DNA from: Azoarcus sp. KH32C
GTDB taxonomy: Bacteria; Pseudomonadota; Gammaproteobacteria; Burkholderiales; Rhodocyclaceae
DNA length: 64,000 nt
Reading direction: 5' to 3'
Assembly: GCF_000349945.1 (NCBI RefSeq)
Contig: NC_020516.1
Location: forward strand, 4,650,001 to 4,714,000
Both the position numbers and the translations under genes were made by a program. This document shows positions 31,094 to 39,108 of the stretch, in pieces. How positions within the stretch are numbered: position 1 is the first letter of the stretch; each line of letters starts with the position of its first letter. The notes beneath the pieces were generated by a model. That model was given only the letters and a program-made list of their open reading frames with translations. It ran no database searches and was not told the origin of the DNA.

Positions 31094-31430
31094 ATGAATC
31101 TTGCGATTGCTCTCGGCTTGCCGAAAGGGGAGGCGCCGTGGTCCTGTGAGCCGGCGCCTTCGACTGCATCCTGTTTCAGTGGGCCAGCGCCTACCTCGAA
31201 GATCAGTTCCTGCTGCTCACCGAGGCGCCGCGCAACGCAGCGGCGGTCTCGGTGAGCTTCCGAATCTCGAGCTGCCGGCCCGCCTCGTCGACGTCATGCG
31301 CCACCTGCGCGAAGACCGCGCCGAAGCCGCGTGCCTCGGTGCGGCCGCGCGTCGCGTCGCGCTCGAGCGCTTCGGGATCGACCGCTTCGTCGCGGACTGG
31401 CTCGCGGTCTTCGACGAGGTCACGCACTGA
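31094..31430 (+). pseudogene. Decayed glycosyltransferase (GT4-type) fragment
   Basis: A start codon with GGAGGGG upstream (31094) opens a frame that soon loses sense. A second frame from about 31150 reads FDCILFQWASAYLEDQF, and a third from about 31245 to the stop at 31428-31430 reads LPARLVDVMRHLREDRAEA, then LGAAARRVALERFGIDRF and VADWLAVFDEVTH. The last part is the typical C-terminal helix of group 1 glycosyltransferases. At least two frameshifts or deletions and a missing catalytic core mark it as a remnant of a once longer gene. Confidence 0.6.
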
Positions 31431-31610
31431 ATGGTCCCCCACCGCGCCCTGAGGCACGATACTGTACGCGAGGTACGGAAATTGCTGAAAACCAGTAGGA
31501 TCATCCTTTCCAGGCGCGGAAGACGAGCTACCGAGCATAGGATGGATTGCAACCCCGCCAGCGCGGGCAGAGCCCTCGGATCTGCCCGTCATGCATTACC
31601 GGAGGCCCAC

Positions 31611-32084
31611 ATGTCCACGATCATCGTCGGACACTTCGACCAGATGGAACACCTTCGAGAGGCCATGATGCTGCTCGAAGGCCTGGGCTTCAGGTCCTCT
31701 GACTACGCCGCGTACTACCTCGACCCTCCTGGCCAGCATGGCGTGTATCTCCTCGTGAGCAACGCTGCGAACGAGGACGAGGAAAATGCCGAATGGATCG
31801 ATGGTTTCACGGGAGAAGGCATCGGCGCCTATCTTGGCGCCTTCCCGCCTGATCGGAACGCCGTCTGCCGGACGGCAACCAGCGGAAACGGCAATGGCTC
31901 GCACCCGCTGATGCTCGCGATCAAGGCCGTGCCGGCGACCGTCGAGGCCGTCGCCGTCGCGATTCTTGGACATTCAGTGGCCCGGCGGATCAACCGCGTC
32001 CAGGGGACCTGGGAGCATGGCGACTGGCTCGACCTGGACCGCCGCGAAGCGGTCGTCTCCCTGCTCCATTGCGATCCTCGGTGA
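31611..32084 (+). CDS. Conserved protein with N-terminal ferredoxin-like domain, unknown function
   Basis: The 157-aa product starts MSTIIVGHFDQMEHLREAM with GGAGG 5 bp upstream. The first 50 residues have the beta-alpha-beta pattern seen in small stress-related proteins of the DUF1269/YflT kind (STIIVGHFD, then a helix, then GVYLLVSNA). An acidic segment and a glycine/serine-rich linker follow, then a hydrophobic helix (ATVEAVAVAILG) and a charged tail. I cannot give a function. It stands alone between the glycosyltransferase remnant and decayed sequence. Confidence 0.65.
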   Translation: MSTIIVGHFDQMEHLREAMMLLEGLGFRSSDYAAYYLDPPGQHGVYLLVSNAANEDEENAEWIDGFTGEGIGAYLGAFPPDRNAVCRTATSGNGNGSHPLMLAIKAVPATVEAVAVAILGHSVARRINRVQGTWEHGDWLDLDRREAVVSLLHCDPR

Positions 32085-32454
32085 CAACGGCCCCCCACCT
32101 GCCCGCGCTGTACTTTTTTCCCTCCCTTGAACTTCTTTCAAACCGGCGCACGCGACGGAATCGTTGAGCGACGCGACGCGCGCGAGCCTGCGCGAAGGCG
32201 GCGCGCCATTCCAGGCCACCCGTCCGGCAGGGCATGCAATTCACACGCGATATCGCCGAACCGCAGATCGACGCGATGAACGCGGAGAGCCGGCAGATGG
32301 AAGAAGCGGCACGCAGCAGCGCCGGCAGGATGGAAGGCCAGGCGGCCGAAGCCGAGGAGCGTCCGATGCGCGCCAGCCGTAGCGCGTGATTCGTCGCAGC
32401 GGCTGGCGGGAGGAAGCTGGGTCGGTACAGCCCGGCTGACTACGGCCGCCTGTC
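32085..32454. other. Low-information stretch with one doubtful short frame
   Basis: No convincing gene. A 51-codon plus-strand frame at 32234-32389 (MQFTRDIAEPQIDAMNAES) has helical, Glu/Met-rich composition that recalls the end of a phasin- or coiled-coil-type protein, but it has no good ribosome site and may be a fragment. A T-rich tract lies at 32112-32118. Confidence 0.35.
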
Positions 32455-32525
32455 GCCCTGCCGACTGAGATCAAGATCGCGGCGATGATGGCAATCGCCA
32501 GAAAGATCAGGGAGTAGTTCAACAT
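32455..32525 (-). pseudogene. Truncated DUF1328 membrane protein gene
   Basis: The minus-strand frame starting at 32525 has an excellent AGGAGG site and reads MLNYSLIFLAIAIIAAIL, which matches the first helix of the DUF1328 (YtjA) family of about 55-residue proteins. After that the normal glycine-rich turn and second helix are replaced by an unrelated arginine/serine-rich frame. This looks like a 3' deletion or frameshift that left only the gene's start. Confidence 0.6.
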
Positions 32526-32679
32526 CACGCGCCTCCTCTGGGGGGCGGCTCCTTATGCGCGTGTTCCGTGTGCAAGCGCGGTGCGGCGATCCGATCTTCG
32601 CGTCCGGCTGCGCGTCCGGACTCGCGGCGGAAGAAAGCACCCGCCGCGAGTAATGATTACCGCGCCACGAAGGTCGGCG

Positions 32680-33099
32680 TCAGGCGTGGGCCGGCTCGGA
32701 GATCCCGCACACGGCCTTGCCGGCCGGTTCGGAGCCTTCGCAATTGGCGATGTCGGCGAGGGCGACGATGCCCACCAACCGCTTGTCCTTGTTGAGCACG
32801 ACGAGCCGGTGCAACTGCACGTCGGCCATATTGCTCGCCACGCTGTTGATGTCGTCGTCCTCGAAGCAGTACTTCACGTCCTCGCTCATCACGTCGCGCA
32901 CCTTGGTCTCTGGCGACTGCCCACCCGCGACTGCGCGGATCGCGATGTCGCGATCGGAAAGCATTCCGACGAGGCGATCGTTTTCGGCTACGGGCACTAC
33001 GCCGACGTCGCATTCGGACATGATGCGCGCGGCCTCCTGAATACTCTGGTCCGGGCGCACCATCCGCACGTCCCGGGTCATTGCGTCACAAATCAGCAT
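32680..33099 (-). CDS. CBS-domain pair protein
   Basis: The 139-aa product consists of two CBS motifs (about residues 5-62 and 70-125), a module that usually binds adenosyl nucleotides. MLICDAMTRDVRMVRPDQS opens the first and VRDVMSEDVKYCFEDDDI the second; GMLSDRDIAIRAV and GIVALADIAN are the nucleotide-contact strands. AAGGAGGTGA lies 4 bp before the ATG, one of the strongest ribosome sites in the window. No partner domain is attached. It is probably a stand-alone energy or redox sensor; the target is unknown. Confidence 0.88.
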   Translation of the reverse strand: MLICDAMTRDVRMVRPDQSIQEAARIMSECDVGVVPVAENDRLVGMLSDRDIAIRAVAGGQSPETKVRDVMSEDVKYCFEDDDINSVASNMADVQLHRLVVLNKDKRLVGIVALADIANCEGSEPAGKAVCGISEPAHA

Positions 33100-33243
33100 G
33101 ATTCACCTCCTTCCGTGTCGGGTTTTTCCTGCGCCGTTGGCCGCTGCAAACCCCGTACCCGCTCGCCGACGGCTCGGGTAGCGAGCGCAAGGCACAGCGG
33201 TTGCGAGCACCCAGTCAGCACGAACAAGGACAGGAGGCTCGCC

Positions 33244-33501
33244 ATGCGACCGATCTTTGCCGTACTTGGCGCCCGCGCGCTCGGCGCCCTCGCCGCCCAT
33301 CCGGCATCACGCCGTGATCGCCTGCGCTTCTTCCTCATGGTGGCTGTGGGTAAGAAGGGGCGGCGCGGCGGCCGATCTGCGGACTCGCTCCATGGCCCCG
33401 CAGCGCCGAGCGCCCTCACTCGGCTCGAAAAACAGCTGGAATCCGCGCCCACTGAGCGCGACACCGACGCCGGTGCCAGCAGGCGGGAGGCCGGGGCGTA
33501 G
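33244..33501 (+). CDS. Small basic protein of unknown function
   Basis: The 85-aa frame starts MRPIFAVLGARALGALAAH with AGGAGG 7 bp upstream. It has a weakly hydrophobic N-terminus, a basic centre (GKKGRRGGRSAD) and a helical C-terminus. I recognise no family, and GC-rich DNA can produce such frames by chance; the ribosome site is the main support. It is divergent from the CBS gene and convergent with recG. Confidence 0.35.
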   Translation: MRPIFAVLGARALGALAAHPASRRDRLRFFLMVAVGKKGRRGGRSADSLHGPAAPSALTRLEKQLESAPTERDTDAGASRREAGA

Positions 33502-33579
33502 GGACCGGCTCATGGCCTGTCTCCCCGAGGAATGGCATTCTGGGTGGCCGAGCAAACCCGGTGCCCACGAACCGGAGTC

Positions 33580-35625
33580 TCAAGCGCCCAACAGCCCCTC
33601 GCGCCCGCCGAGCCAACGGTCCATCAGCCGGGCGGCTACGTCCGGCGCCTCGCGCAGCAGGCCCTCGGCGACCGTGCGGGCCGGTTCGAGGAGTTCCGCA
33701 TCGCCTTCGAGATCCGCGTAGCGCAAGAGCGGCAGGCCGCTCTGCCGCGCACCGACGAATTCTCCGGGACCGCGGATCCGAAGATCCTCGCGCGCGATCG
33801 CGAAGCCGTCGCTGTGCTCGTAGATGACTTTCAGCCGTGCGCGGCCGTTCTCGGACAGCGGATGGGCGTAGATCAGGATGCACGCGGATTCCGCCGTGCC
33901 CCGCCCGACTCGGCCGCGCAGCTGATGCAACTGCGCGAGGCCGAAGCGCTCGGCGTGTTCGATCACCATCAGGCTCGCGTTGGGCACGTCGACGCCGACC
34001 TCGATGACGGTCGTCGCGACCAGCAGCTGCAGCTCGCCGGCGGCGAACGCGGTCATCGTCGTGGACTTCTCGTCGGACTTCATGCGCCCATGCACAAGGC
34101 CGACTTTCAGGTCCGGCAGGGCCGCCGTGAGCGACTCGAAGGTCTCGACGGCGGTCTTCAACTGCAGCGCCTCCGACTCCTCGATCAGCGGGCACACCCA
34201 GTAGGCCTGTGCGCCGCCGAGGCAGGCGTCGCGGACGCGGGCGATGACCTGGTCGCGCCGCGATTCGGTGACGAGTTTCGTCAGGATCGGCGTGCGGCCG
34301 GGGGGGAGTTCGTCGAGCACCGTGACGTCGAGGTCGGCGTAATAGCTCATCGCGAGCGTGCGCGGGATCGGGGTCGCCGACATCATCAGCATGTGCGGGT
34401 GCTGCGCGTCGGCGCCCTTGTCGCGCAGCGCGAGGCGCTGGCGCACGCCGAAGCGGTGCTGCTCGTCGACGATCGCGAGCGCGAGCCGCGGCAGCGCGAC
34501 CGGGTCCTCGATCAGCGCGTGCGTGCCGACCGCGAGCAACACTTCGCCGCTCGCGAGCCGGGCGAGTTCGGCCTCGCGCTCCTTCTTCTTGCGGCTGCCC
34601 GACAGCCACGCGATGCCGACGCCCAGCGGCTCGAGCCACGCCGCGAGCTTCTTCCAGTGCTGCTCGGCAAGGATCTCGGTCGGCGCCATCAGCACCGCCT
34701 GGCGGCCGTTCTCGACCGCTTGCAGCATCGCGAGCGCCGCGACGATGGTCTTGCCGCTGCCGACGTCGCCCTGCAGCAGACGCTGCATCGGATGCGGCAG
34801 CGCGAGGTCGCGCGCGATCTCGGCGACCGCACGCGCCTGGGCGCCCGTCAGCTTGAACGGCAGCTGCGCGAGGAGCGCTGCGGTGAGTTGCCCGCGCTCG
34901 CGCAGCACGGGTGCATGCCGCGTGCGGCGGGCGTTGTAGGCGCGGCGCAACGAGAGCTGCTGGACGAGGAGCTCCTCGAACTTGATGCGCAGCCAGGCCG
35001 GATGCGCGCGCATCTCGAGCCCGTGCGGATCGACGTCGGGAGGCGGCTGGTGCAGCGTGCGCAGGGCCTCGGCGAAACCGGGCAGCTTCAGGCCCGGCAG
35101 CCTCGCCGCGGGCAGCAACTCTTCCGGCGGCACATTGTTCAGCGCACGCCCGATCAGTTTTCGCAGCGCCGACTGCGCGAGCCCGGCGGTGGTCGGATAG
35201 ACCGGGGTCAGCGCTTCGGGCAAGCCTTCGCCGGGATCGACCGCACGCAGGCGCGGGTGGATCATCTCGTCGCCGAAGAAGCCGCCGCGGACCTCGCCGA
35301 AGAGGCGCACGCGGCGGCCCGCTTCGAGCTGCTTTTGCATCGAGGGGTAGAAATTGAGCCAGCGCGCGACGAGCGTGCCGGAGTCGTCGCGGATGCGCGC
35401 GACGAGTTGGCGGCGCGGACGCAGCGTGACTTCGCAGGACTGCACCTCGCCTTCAACCTGCACGGGCATGCCGGCACGCGCCGCGCCGATTGGCGTCAGG
35501 CGGGTTTCGTCTTCGTAGCGCAGCGGCAGGTGCAGGACGAGGTCCTGCGGCCGGCGAATGTCGAGCTTCGCCAGCCGCGCCGCGAGTTGCGGGCCGACAC
35601 CGGCCCAGCCGGGCTGGTCAGCCAA
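33580..35625 (-). CDS. recG: ATP-dependent DNA helicase RecG
   Basis: RecG remodels stalled replication forks and branched recombination intermediates. The 681-aa product has an N-terminal wedge/OB domain (about residues 50-160), Walker A LLQGDVGSGKT, the DEQH box (AIVDEQHRFG), SATPIPRTLA, and the C-terminal helicase motifs with QLRGRVGRG. I propose the TTG at 35625 (reading M-ADQPGWAGVGPQL) as start: the only upstream ATG, at 35691, lies deep in ridA and adds a non-homologous extension. The TTG overlaps the ridA end by 8 bp, implying translational coupling. Confidence 0.94.
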   Translation of the reverse strand: MADQPGWAGVGPQLAARLAKLDIRRPQDLVLHLPLRYEDETRLTPIGAARAGMPVQVEGEVQSCEVTLRPRRQLVARIRDDSGTLVARWLNFYPSMQKQLEAGRRVRLFGEVRGGFFGDEMIHPRLRAVDPGEGLPEALTPVYPTTAGLAQSALRKLIGRALNNVPPEELLPAARLPGLKLPGFAEALRTLHQPPPDVDPHGLEMRAHPAWLRIKFEELLVQQLSLRRAYNARRTRHAPVLRERGQLTAALLAQLPFKLTGAQARAVAEIARDLALPHPMQRLLQGDVGSGKTIVAALAMLQAVENGRQAVLMAPTEILAEQHWKKLAAWLEPLGVGIAWLSGSRKKKEREAELARLASGEVLLAVGTHALIEDPVALPRLALAIVDEQHRFGVRQRLALRDKGADAQHPHMLMMSATPIPRTLAMSYYADLDVTVLDELPPGRTPILTKLVTESRRDQVIARVRDACLGGAQAYWVCPLIEESEALQLKTAVETFESLTAALPDLKVGLVHGRMKSDEKSTTMTAFAAGELQLLVATTVIEVGVDVPNASLMVIEHAERFGLAQLHQLRGRVGRGTAESACILIYAHPLSENGRARLKVIYEHSDGFAIAREDLRIRGPGEFVGARQSGLPLLRYADLEGDAELLEPARTVAEGLLREAPDVAARLMDRWLGGREGLLGA

Positions 35626-35998
35626 GCACGAGGATCGCGTCGGCCTCGACCACGCCGCCCTTCGGCAATTCCTTGACACCGACTGCGGCACGGGCAGGGA
35701 AGGGCTCGGCGAAGTAACGTGCCATCACTTCGTTCACCTTGGCGAAGTTCGCCAGATCGGTCAGGTAGATCGTCAGCTTGACCGCATCGGCGAGCGATCC
35801 GCCGGCCGCTTCGGCGACCGCCTTGAGGTTCTCGAACACCTGCACCGTCTGCGCTTCGAAACCTTCGACCATCTGCATCGTGGCCGGGTCGAGGCCGATC
35901 TGGCCCGAGCAATACACCGTGTCGCCGACCTTCACGGCCTGCGAGTAGGTGCCGATGGCGGCGGGAGCGTTGGGGGTGGAGATGATGGTACGGCTCAT
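35618..35998 (-). CDS. ridA: RidA family enamine/imine deaminase
   Basis: RidA hydrolyses reactive 2-aminoacrylate and related enamines from PLP enzymes. The 126-aa protein keeps the family landmarks NAPAAIGTYSQAVKVGD, YCSGQIGLDP, the helix NLKAVAEAAGGSL and PFPARAAVGVKELPKGG, whose arginine binds the substrate carboxylate. It precedes and overlaps recG, a common betaproteobacterial pair. Confidence 0.94.
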   Translation of the reverse strand: MSRTIISTPNAPAAIGTYSQAVKVGDTVYCSGQIGLDPATMQMVEGFEAQTVQVFENLKAVAEAAGGSLADAVKLTIYLTDLANFAKVNEVMARYFAEPFPARAAVGVKELPKGGVVEADAILVLG

Positions 35999-36047
35999 TC
36001 AGGGGTTCCTCTTGGGGGTTCAGGAAGGATCGAGCATCGGCCGGAGC

Positions 36048-36070
36048 CCTGCCCGCGGTCGGCGGGCAGG
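36048..36070 (-). terminator. Hairpin between fliW and ridA
   Basis: A perfect 9-bp stem (CCTGCCCGC with GCGGGCAGG, loop of 5) lies 22 bp after the fliW stop. No T-tract follows on either strand, so it may stabilise the fliW mRNA 3' end or act with Rho rather than as an intrinsic terminator. Confidence 0.4.
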
Positions 36071-36092
36071 CGGCGGGCGGGCGGCGGGAGGC

Positions 36093-36536
36093 TCAGGCTT
36101 CGGCGCGCAGGGTGACGTCGCAGCCTAGCTTGGTGATGACCTTCTGCAGGCCGAGGCGGGCCGACACATTGATCACGATCGGACCCATGAAGTTCGCGCG
36201 CAGGCCGGCGCTGGCCGGATTGTTCGCATCGCCCTCTTCCTTGCGCACGATCACCATCACGAGCGCGTCGGCCGGGTTGGCGAGCTTCAGCGTGGCGACT
36301 TCGTCGTCGCTGAGGCTGAATTCGTAATTGACGCCGAGGGTTTGCGGGCTGGTGATGGAGAACACCACTGCGGGGTCTTCGGCGCTTTGCAGCAGAAAGA
36401 CCTGCGCCTGGCTGCCTTCCTCCTGGACCATCGCAAAACGCTTGCAATGCTCGAAGCCCGGCAGGCCGGCCGGGAACTCGATGACTTTGTCTTCGGCGAC
36501 GTCGACGGTACCGAACAGCTGACTTTCGATCTTCAT
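36093..36536 (-). CDS. fliW: Flagellar assembly factor FliW
   Basis: FliW binds flagellin and antagonises the RNA-binding regulator CsrA. The 147-aa product starts MKIESQLFGTVDVAED at 36536 with GAGGAGAG upstream; the 25-codon extension lies in the gap to the next gene. Conserved segments are VIEFPAGLPGFEHCKRFA, VVFSITSPQTLGVNYEF and the C-terminal GPIVINVSARLGLQKV. No csrA gene is visible nearby; in many genomes the two are adjacent. It is preceded by SPOR and DUF2802 genes on the same strand. Confidence 0.92.
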   Translation of the reverse strand: MKIESQLFGTVDVAEDKVIEFPAGLPGFEHCKRFAMVQEEGSQAQVFLLQSAEDPAVVFSITSPQTLGVNYEFSLSDDEVATLKLANPADALVMVIVRKEEGDANNPASAGLRANFMGPIVINVSARLGLQKVITKLGCDVTLRAEA

Positions 36537-36607
36537 TGCGCTCTCCTCTTCTTCAATTTTTGCCTCCACTGACGGCCCGCGCCGACACCGGCGCGGCAAC
36601 GCAAAGC

Positions 36608-37354
36608 TCATGGCTTGTGTGGCGGCAAGATCATGCCACCGAGCTTGCGCTCGCGGCGAATTTTTTCCTCGGCCTGCTGCGCCGACTTGCGGTCTGGAAA
36701 GGGGCCGAGCAACACGCGGCTCTGCAGATAGGCCGACTGGCCGTGGCGCGCGAGTTCGCGTCGCAGGGTCTCGGCCTTCTCGGCGTCGGTGAATGTCCCG
36801 ACCTCGACCATGAAGCCGTTCCCCGGCGGCGCCGGCGGAAAGCGCTTGGTGCCGGTGCAGTTGGCGTCCTGAGGGGCCGGTTCGCAGACGGGGGGCTGAA
36901 CGGGGGCGACCTGGGCGGCAGGCGCCGGCGGAGCGAGGGCTGTCTGCACCGCGGGCGCTTGTGCCGCGGCAGCCGGGCTTGAGGAGACGGCAGGCGATGC
37001 GGGCTGGGCGGGCGTCGTCACTACCGGCGCCGGTGCGGCGGATGCGGCCGCAGCAGCTTCGGCCGATGGCACCGGGGCGGCCGGAGGCGCAGTGGACGAG
37101 TCGGAGCTGACCGCCCCGGAAGCACTCTGGGAGATCGCTTTGGGCGCCGAGTCAGGGACTGCGACCGGCCTCGCCTGAGCTTGCGGTGGTTCGGCTGCGG
37201 GCGCCGACCGGGGAGCATCGCCGAGCGCGACCCACGCCAGCGCGAGCAAGAGCAGGACGACGGTGCCGGCCGCGGCTTGCAGCACCGCGGCCTTGTTCGC
37301 GGCGGTGGGCTTCACACCGCCCGCCGACGGGCCGGGGCCGCGACCGGTCTTCAT
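36608..37354 (-). CDS. SPOR-domain membrane protein
   Basis: The 248-aa protein has a short cytoplasmic tail, a membrane helix (residues about 22-44, AVLQAAAGTVVLLLLALAW), a long Ala/Pro/Ser-rich periplasmic linker and a C-terminal SPOR domain (about residues 180-248) that should bind denuded peptidoglycan at the septum. A cysteine pair (CEPAPQDANC) precedes the SPOR domain. It overlaps the DUF2802 gene by 4 bp, so the two are co-expressed. The specific partner is unknown. Confidence 0.85.
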   Translation of the reverse strand: MKTGRGPGPSAGGVKPTAANKAAVLQAAAGTVVLLLLALAWVALGDAPRSAPAAEPPQAQARPVAVPDSAPKAISQSASGAVSSDSSTAPPAAPVPSAEAAAAASAAPAPVVTTPAQPASPAVSSSPAAAAQAPAVQTALAPPAPAAQVAPVQPPVCEPAPQDANCTGTKRFPPAPPGNGFMVEVGTFTDAEKAETLRRELARHGQSAYLQSRVLLGPFPDRKSAQQAEEKIRRERKLGGMILPPHKP

Positions 37355-37914
37355 TGCCCCGCCCCGCCTTCACGGCCGCGCGCGAGCGAACGCACGAGCT
37401 CGGCCTCGGCGACCGTGATGCCGCAGCGTTCGGCAATCGCATCGACGTCGAGGCCGCGGCGCGCATAGACCAACGCCTCGTCGTACTGCGGCGACCCGCT
37501 CTGGTGAACGGGCGCCGAAGCAGGCTGCGTCTTCTGCGCACGGACGGCCTCGCCGAGTTCGCAGACGATCTGGCGCAGCGCCGCAGCGTCGGCCCGCTGT
37601 TGCTCGAGTTCGCGGCGCAACTGGCGCAATTCGAGTTCGAGCTCGAAGAGCCTGGGATCGGACGCCCCCGCGGGCCGCGTCTCCTCGTCGGTGCGACGCA
37701 CCACGGGCCGCTCGAAGACCAGCACCGCATCGTCCTCGTCATCGTCGACATCCGCTGCGTCGGCAGGCGGTTCGGCGACCACCGGCTTCACCACGGGCGC
37801 CGGCGCCTTGCCCGCCTTCCCCGCTCTCGCCCCGCGCACGATGCAGTAGATCTGGTACGCGACATAGGCCGCGACCACGACGATCAGCAGGAGGACGATT
37901 TCACGCAGGCCCAT
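37351..37914 (-). CDS. DUF2802 membrane protein
   Basis: The 187-aa protein has an N-terminal membrane helix (residues 5-25), an acidic linker (DDDEDDAVLVFE), a coiled-coil (about residues 88-125) and the DUF2802 C-terminal region YDEALVYARRGLDVDAIAER with a helix-turn-helix-like pattern. DUF2802 proteins are frequently encoded beside flagellar genes in Betaproteobacteria, consistent with fliW two genes away. It is first in a DUF2802-SPOR-fliW unit. Confidence 0.83.
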   Translation of the reverse strand: MGLREIVLLLIVVVAAYVAYQIYCIVRGARAGKAGKAPAPVVKPVVAEPPADAADVDDDEDDAVLVFERPVVRRTDEETRPAGASDPRLFELELELRQLRRELEQQRADAAALRQIVCELGEAVRAQKTQPASAPVHQSGSPQYDEALVYARRGLDVDAIAERCGITVAEAELVRSLARGREGGAGQ

Positions 37915-38118
37915 GCCGCCTTACCTCACGCCTTGCGCGGACGGGGCGAGGCCCGCTGCGGAGCGAAGCGGGATGCGGGCGACGAAGCGTGGTGTTACGG
38001 GCATGGCACGAAGGCGGCTTGATGGCGCCGCGGCGACTGAATAGTCGATGATAATACTGGGGCCCCGATTTCCCGACAAACTCCCGACAAGGCTCGCGCT
38101 CAGGCGCTCACCGTCCCA

Positions 38119-38892
38119 ATGGCCTTCGATCTCGCTTCGATCCTCTTCTGGCTCAAGAAATTCGTGTCGATCGTCGTGCTCCCACCGCTGGCGCCGGTGC
38201 TGTTGATCGCACTCGGACTGCTGCTCGCGCTGCGCTGGCGCCGCACGGGCTTCGGCCTGGCGTGGCTCGGCGTCGCGGCGATGCTGGCGTTCATGACCCC
38301 GGCGAGCGTCCGTTGGATGCTCGAGGGACTGGAGACCGACCCGCCGATCACCGCAGAGGAGTTGCGTGAGGCCCGCGCAATCGTGATCCTCGGCGCGGGC
38401 ACCCGCCGCTATGCGCCGGAATATGGCGCCGAGACGCTCAACCGCCTCGCCCTCGAACGTGTGCGCTACGGGGCACGGCTCGCACGCGCGAGCGGCCTGC
38501 CGGTATTGGTCAGCGGCGGCAGCCCCACCGGCGGCAAACCGGAAGCCGAGCTGATGCGCGCGGTGCTGCAGGACGAATTCGGCATCAAGGTGCGTTGGAC
38601 GGACACCGCATCCCTCGACACGCACCAGAACGCCCGCTTCGCCGCCGAGCAACTCAAGGCCGCCGGCATCCGGCGCATCGTGCTCGTGACGCACGCGATC
38701 CACATGCCGCGCGCACGCGCCGAATTCGAGGATGCTGGCCTGGAGGTGTTCGCCGCGCCGACAGCCTGGTTCGGCGGCCCGGAGGTGAACGACCAAGTCC
38801 TCGCTGAGCTGCCGGGGCCGACCACGGCCTATGCGGGGTGGTATGCCGCGCACGAATGGCTGGGTCTGCTCGCGAAGCGCTTGGCGCGCTGA
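38119..38892 (+). CDS. ElyC/SanA/YdcF family (DUF218) membrane protein
   Basis: The 257-aa protein has two N-terminal membrane helices (about residues 20-38 and 46-62) and a periplasmic DUF218 domain, with the conserved AIVILGAGTRRYAPEYG, LVSGGSPTGGKPEAELM and VTHAIHMPRARAEFE segments. ElyC of E. coli affects peptidoglycan precursor handling under stress. The ribosome site is weak. It is separated from the DUF2802 gene by 204 bp in which I see nothing definite and from the cytochrome operon by 216 bp. Confidence 0.88.
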   Translation: MAFDLASILFWLKKFVSIVVLPPLAPVLLIALGLLLALRWRRTGFGLAWLGVAAMLAFMTPASVRWMLEGLETDPPITAEELREARAIVILGAGTRRYAPEYGAETLNRLALERVRYGARLARASGLPVLVSGGSPTGGKPEAELMRAVLQDEFGIKVRWTDTASLDTHQNARFAAEQLKAAGIRRIVLVTHAIHMPRARAEFEDAGLEVFAAPTAWFGGPEVNDQVLAELPGPTTAYAGWYAAHEWLGLLAKRLAR

Positions 38893-38952
38893 AACCGCCG
38901 CGCGAGGCCCGCGGGGAGGCCGAGGAGAATCATCCAGATCGTGTTTCGGAGT

Positions 38953-38981
38953 TTGCAATTCGGTTTCCGCTTGCCTATAGA
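38953..38981 (+). promoter_or_regulatory. Predicted sigma-70 promoter of the cytochrome operon
   Basis: TTGCAA (38953-38958) and TATAGA (38976-38981) are separated by exactly 17 bp in a locally AT-rich patch. The resulting leader would be about 120 nt before the ATG at 39109. This is the only good promoter pattern I see before the seven-gene run. Confidence 0.5.
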
Positions 38982-39108
38982 ACTTTAAGCGCAACAACAA
39001 CATCGGGGCGGAAGACGGCGGGAAGACGCCATCCGGTCGCCGCGGATATGCGCAGCGGGCATCTCGACGTCATTGCTCGAGTGGCCCGCAACCCGACAGG
39101 AGCGGACC

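Noticed and set aside
30888..31097. Plus-strand frame beginning MKTLARRRVRNFF
   Set aside because: No ribosome site at a sensible distance, no recognisable family, and composition resembles intergenic sequence.
32164..32382. 72-codon plus-strand frame
   Set aside because: Arg/Gly/Asp-rich shadow-like composition and no ribosome site.
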